Part shown: positions 60,701-64,000 of the stretch, in pieces
Position numbering within the stretch: the stretch's first letter is position 1
Layout of the letters: each line of letters starts with the position of its first letter
Origin: Bolinopsis microptera
Lineage: Eukaryota > Ctenophora > Tentaculata > Lobata > Bolinopsidae
Reading direction: 5' to 3'
DNA length: 64,000 bases
NCBI RefSeq assembly: GCF_026151205.1
Contig: NC_087072.1
Span: forward strand, 9,609,669 to 9,673,668
Notes under the pieces: model-generated
What the model saw: the letters and a program-made list of their open reading frames with translations, nothing else
Told to the model about the DNA's origin: nothing
Databases searched by the model: none
Program-made: the position numbers and the translations under genes

Positions 60701-63424
60701 AAAGTACCTGATATCATATATCTCTCTCTCCCGATACCAAGGCGTCAAACAGAGAGCGCTAATTAGAACCAATCGAGAACTGCACAGAGTTAGAATGCTA
60801 GAGAATAGTATGCATTACAGTTCATGTCACTTTCTCAGTACTGCGACCAATAGGCACCAATTGGCACAATATTGACAACCTCCATATCTTTATTCATCTT
60901 TACCTTCATCAAAATTTCCATTAAAGTACAGTGCAAGTGTATTTTGTAATAGCAACACCCATTTAACAATTAAATGACAGTCAGTTGTGATCAGTAAACC
61001 CTGGTCCCTCATCAATAACCCTGTGTCTGTAGATATGAAGCTGAGTGGAAGATAGTAGGAACTAAGGAGTTGACTACAGGTGTTCATGAGTATGCCAGGT
61101 GCTCCTTACCTACCAGCCAGCTCTGATCCTGGCTCCTCCTGCTTTTGTCATTAATTTTACCCGGCGTCATTCTAGCGCAGTGAAATTAGCTCCGTTTTCA
61201 CTGATCTGCAGTATGTAGTATGTAGTTTCAATTTATTACGATTTACGCAGTCCCAACGCCACTTTCGTGTTATTATATCGTCCAGCTGGATTTCGCCGGA
61301 GAAACTATAAACAACTTTAGGCTTTAACACCGTTTGTTACTTTAATTGACGTTCGAGCAGCCCGTTTATTGTGCACATCATTTCTAATGGTCATATTAAC
61401 AGCTCATTCCTCTAGCCCAGTGACCATACCTTTGTGCCCGGGGGTCTTAGTCCCTAATGTAGGATCAGTCCTTGTCCCTGGTGGTCCCTAATGATCACGT
61501 CAACATTCCTTAATCAGCTGTCAGGCGTACCCTTAATGATCACGTCAACATTCCTTAATCAGCTGTCAGGCGTACCCTTGTTCTTTTTGTTGTGTGTTTG
61601 GACTCACGGGGAGTTGGGTTTTAAACCCAGGCTGGTGAACTGAAATCAACTCAAGATCTGGAGTCTAATATGAGATTCCAATGTTGCAACTTAGATAGTT
61701 AGTGCATTAGAGCACGACCAGGGGGCTTAAATAAAAACGTAACTCAATAACTGGATTCCAGGACCGTGATGCAATTCCTATAATTTCACTGAGTTTCAGC
61801 TTCATTTCCACGGTCGCAATTTTACCTCAGAATTCTTTCACTTTGGAATCGCCGTTTGCTAAAAGTTTTCGGAAATTGCTCGTTTGTACTTTAAATTCCA
61901 CTTTTCGTTTAGCGATAGCGTTTGTTCGTTTAACATCATTGTAAATTTGCTAACCATTACACGGTGTCCGGTTGAATAACAATTTATAATAAACTCCAGA
62001 ATAAAGGTTAGAGTAAAATTCACCATGCGGACGTAAAACACTGGTCAGCGAGGAGCCCAAGTTAGTGCTGACAGCTGCTGACTGATTCGTTGTCTGGTAA
62101 TAATAATAATACTGTGCTCTACAACAACAATAAGTTCAGTATTGCTACTGATAATTATATTAACCCTGGTATCCCAACTTCTCACATGAACAAAAATCGA
62201 TCAGTCGTCTAGTCTAAGTAGGGGGTCCTAGAGTGACACAATTTGTCAGTATTAGTATCTTTCAGTAGTTGTCGGTAGTGCTAGTAGTCAGTAATGGTGG
62301 GTATTTGTCAGTATTTGTCAGTATTGGTCAGTAGTGGTCAGTATCTACTTGTAGTGGTCTTAGTGCTGTCTCAAAATCTCAACTGTTAGTTTTGATTAAC
62401 TGTACTACGGAATTCTAGGAATCCCAGACCATTACAATACCATGTGACGTTAACAATTTATCAGATTTCTGTACTTAGTTTCCGAACCCGACTGACCATT
62501 GACAGAAATAAAAGAGGCTGACACAGCCGTCTATTTGGTATGATAATATTTGTTTTACCTTGTTCTACCTTCACTATCTAAATTGTCTGGTCGTGTAAAC
62601 GTACACGTGGTCAATGAAAGATAAACTATCCGCACCAAGCTACGCTTACTTCCTCTCCCGTCATACTACATATAATATTAGGATAATTGTGAGAGTTGGG
62701 TTGTAACTGACACGGCTGGATTATTGAAATTAGTAATTTGTATCCGAAGACAAGCTGAATGTTGACTAAAAAAATAATAATCAAGAAAATTAGGTTTTTG
62801 TGTTGGGTTTTGCGTGACTGGTGAGGGTGTCTTGTAGCTGTGTCTGTGAGGATATAGCCAGGATCACATCTGGTACTGATGATATTCATCTTCTAGACTG
62901 CTTAACTAGGTGGTCACATCATTGATCTTGTTTTAATGAATAATGGATTGTTTAGCTGTACTGTATTTGGTATTCATTTCCATTATTCTGTATTTCTTAG
63001 AATTTGTACTCGGTCATATTACACGCATCACATATGAGAGTTGAATAGTTCACTTTGTAGTTTCTTTGTAATTATGCAGGATTTTCACGGCGGGTAATTT
63101 ATAGTCAACATAATATCTGTACCTACTGCATTAGTGTCTTGAAAAGTTGTTGTTAGATTGTGTTTCTTAATTTAAAATATCTGGTGAAAACAAGATTACA
63201 ACAAAACAAACAAGCAGGACAAACAAAACCAACAAACATTCTTTTTCGTTGACATAATTCGTGTTGCGTTGTGTTCCAAACTCTCAACTTAGGAGTCAGT
63301 AAGCTGAGAGTTAGTTCCCACCAGGAATTGGTATCAACGATTCCATTGCTGTTAGCTGTATAGGTAACCACTCTTTTCCGCTGTATGTGGAACTGTCGAT
63401 TGAGATGGTGAGCTCTCCAACCTC
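54706..63424 (-). CDS. CATIP: CATIP (ciliogenesis-associated TTC17-interacting protein), right-arm copy, best-preserved
   Basis: Exons in transcript order: 63424-63248, 58022-57874, 57627-57544, 56616-56492, 55645-55563, 55287-55121 and 54843-54706 (stop). Family-typical blocks are GELTISIDSS and ANSNGIVD; DDGYQLVLTTTEGGTET; FNVFSTDNALANVSY; TTWKIYFLSDG joined in phase to HMYTRAQVGSPVYMKI; then KLHWEDDIEMLSHFLDRKEE, YMKRHPELKAILGDFLQ and FLLMRKPSDVIEFAADFF. In vertebrates CATIP binds TTC17 and promotes actin assembly and cilium formation. Exons 2 and 4-7 are clean. The third has a stop near 57600 and the first has two shifts and a damaged donor, probably sequence errors because the left copy reads correctly there. 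The first coding residues upstream are not identified (candidate ATG about 63587). The intron of 5.2 kb after the first exon holds no recognised gene. Confidence 0.88.
58023..63247 (-). other. Long CATIP intron, right arm, no gene recognised
   Basis: Mirrors 8193-13518. It contains a tandem duplication of about 46 bp (61492-61583, unit starting AATGATCACGTCAACATTCC) that has a more diverged equivalent at about 9862-9950 in the left arm, and a GTCAGTA-type simple repeat at 62250-62345. The short frame at 62626-62889 (-) has hydrophobic residues but no recognised domain. Confidence 0.5.
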
Positions 63425-64000
63425 CTGAAAACTGTTTTACATTTACACCAGTGAATCGAAGTGAAACGTTAAATGATTTTCATTGGTGGTTGGTTAGTAT
63501 GTAGATACAAATTTTTTCTGTTCCTCAAAGAGGAGCCGTCAGAAAAGGCGTGGGAAAGGCCTGCGCTGTTCATCAGGATCCAGACATGAAATTGAGTTTT
63601 TGTGAGTGTTCAAGTGACGTAGCTCTAATTACAGCAGCCTATTTTCTACACTCGTACTAGAAGAGTGAGGAAAACTAAGAGCAGGTGATAATACGATGAA
63701 ATAATGTGACGACGTTAAAAATATCTACATATCCTAGTAGTATTATGTTTCGTAGGGCACCCGAGGGCGGTGAAGGGTCCCCAAATACGTCTAATATCAC
63801 TTAGTTAAATATAACGATATTTCTCGGAGTAATTTATGGTCCTTTAACATAACCTTTCCGTGCCCAGTATAGCGCACTGCCTGCTGTGTTCTGGTATAAG
63901 TTTTAGTGGTGGTGAATATTATTCTTGATTAAGTCGGCACTTTTCCAGGTATTGTTTGATTGTATTTGAGTCTGTGAACAACAATGCTAGACGCTACTCT
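63425..64000 (-). other. Right-arm end, upstream of CATIP
   Basis: Mirrors 7438-8017. An ATG in CATGTCTGGATC context (about 63587, mirrored at 7859) could be the CATIP start codon, but the two arms differ in frame after it and no donor could be fixed. Confidence 0.35.

Larger units (their letters stand above)
44169..64000 (-). repeat. Right arm of giant inverted repeat
   Basis: Reverse-complement counterpart of 7438-40454, running off the end of the window. Compared with the left arm it lacks the hAT, LINE, TIR and composite insertions, and it carries dense small indels in the 44-51 kb half. Between 54 and 64 kb the exons are mostly intact. Confidence 0.95.

Noticed and set aside
7438-64000. 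Simple fold-back read of a single molecule as the sole explanation
   Set aside because: The left arm has several insertions with target duplications whose empty sites are intact in the right arm, so the arms come from different DNA copies. A chimeric join between haplotypes is still possible.

Overview
The window is animal (metazoan) nuclear DNA. It has intron-split genes with GT/AG junctions, a two-pore-domain K+ channel, a class-A-like GPCR, a FAM120-type protein, the ciliary/actin factor CATIP, and many LINE, hAT and MITE remnants. An endonuclease IV (Apn1/Nfo-type) gene argues against a vertebrate, because vertebrates lack this family. Base composition is AT-rich, with local CpG-rich repeat islands. 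I cannot name the species from sequence alone.

The dominant structure is a very large inverted repeat. From about 7.44 to 40.45 kb (left arm), the sequence reappears reverse-complemented from 64.00 back to 44.17 kb (right arm), around a 3.7-kb single-copy spacer. The left arm carries CATIP, a K2P channel, FAM120-like and the start of endonuclease IV, all on +. The right arm carries the same genes in mirror order on -. The arms differ in two ways. First, there are dense small indels and homopolymer changes. These damage K2P, FAM120 and endonuclease IV on the right but CATIP mainly on the left. Second, several whole insertions are present only on the left: hAT-type elements with 8-bp target duplications, a TIR element full of minisatellite and polypyrimidine repeat, a 5'-truncated LINE, and a TIR element with an iterated motif. 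Clean empty sites in the right arm show that the arms are two different copies or haplotypes. The error pattern suggests an unevenly polished long-read assembly. A head-to-head haplotype join and a true palindrome both remain possible.

Region by region. 0-0.74 kb: nothing recognised. 0.74-3.5 kb: decayed endonuclease/RT LINE. 4.7-5.6 kb: frameshifted GPCR. 5.96-6.26 kb: JPT/HN1-like short protein. 8.0-17.3 kb: left CATIP, with a hAT MITE in its last intron. 18-21 kb: CpG-rich modular repeats plus a LINE C-terminal scrap. 21.6-22.1 kb: Harbinger-like foldback MITE. 22.3-28.9 kb: composite insertion (minisatellite/polypyrimidine TIR element plus LINE). 29.1-30.1 kb: K2P. 30.9-33.1 kb: TIR element. 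33.6-36.0 kb: nested repeats with a second hAT. 36.1-39.0 kb: FAM120-like. 39.9-43.1 kb: endonuclease IV, with its 3' exons missing. 44.2-50.7 kb: degraded mirror copies. 51.8-54.0 kb: mirror CpG-rich repeats. 54.7-63.4 kb: right CATIP, with mostly intact exons.

The genes do not form an obvious pathway. The left-arm genes are simply neighbours on one strand. The most informative content is the inverted repeat, its arm-specific insertions, and the unusual first pore filter (TTGWG) of the K2P channel.
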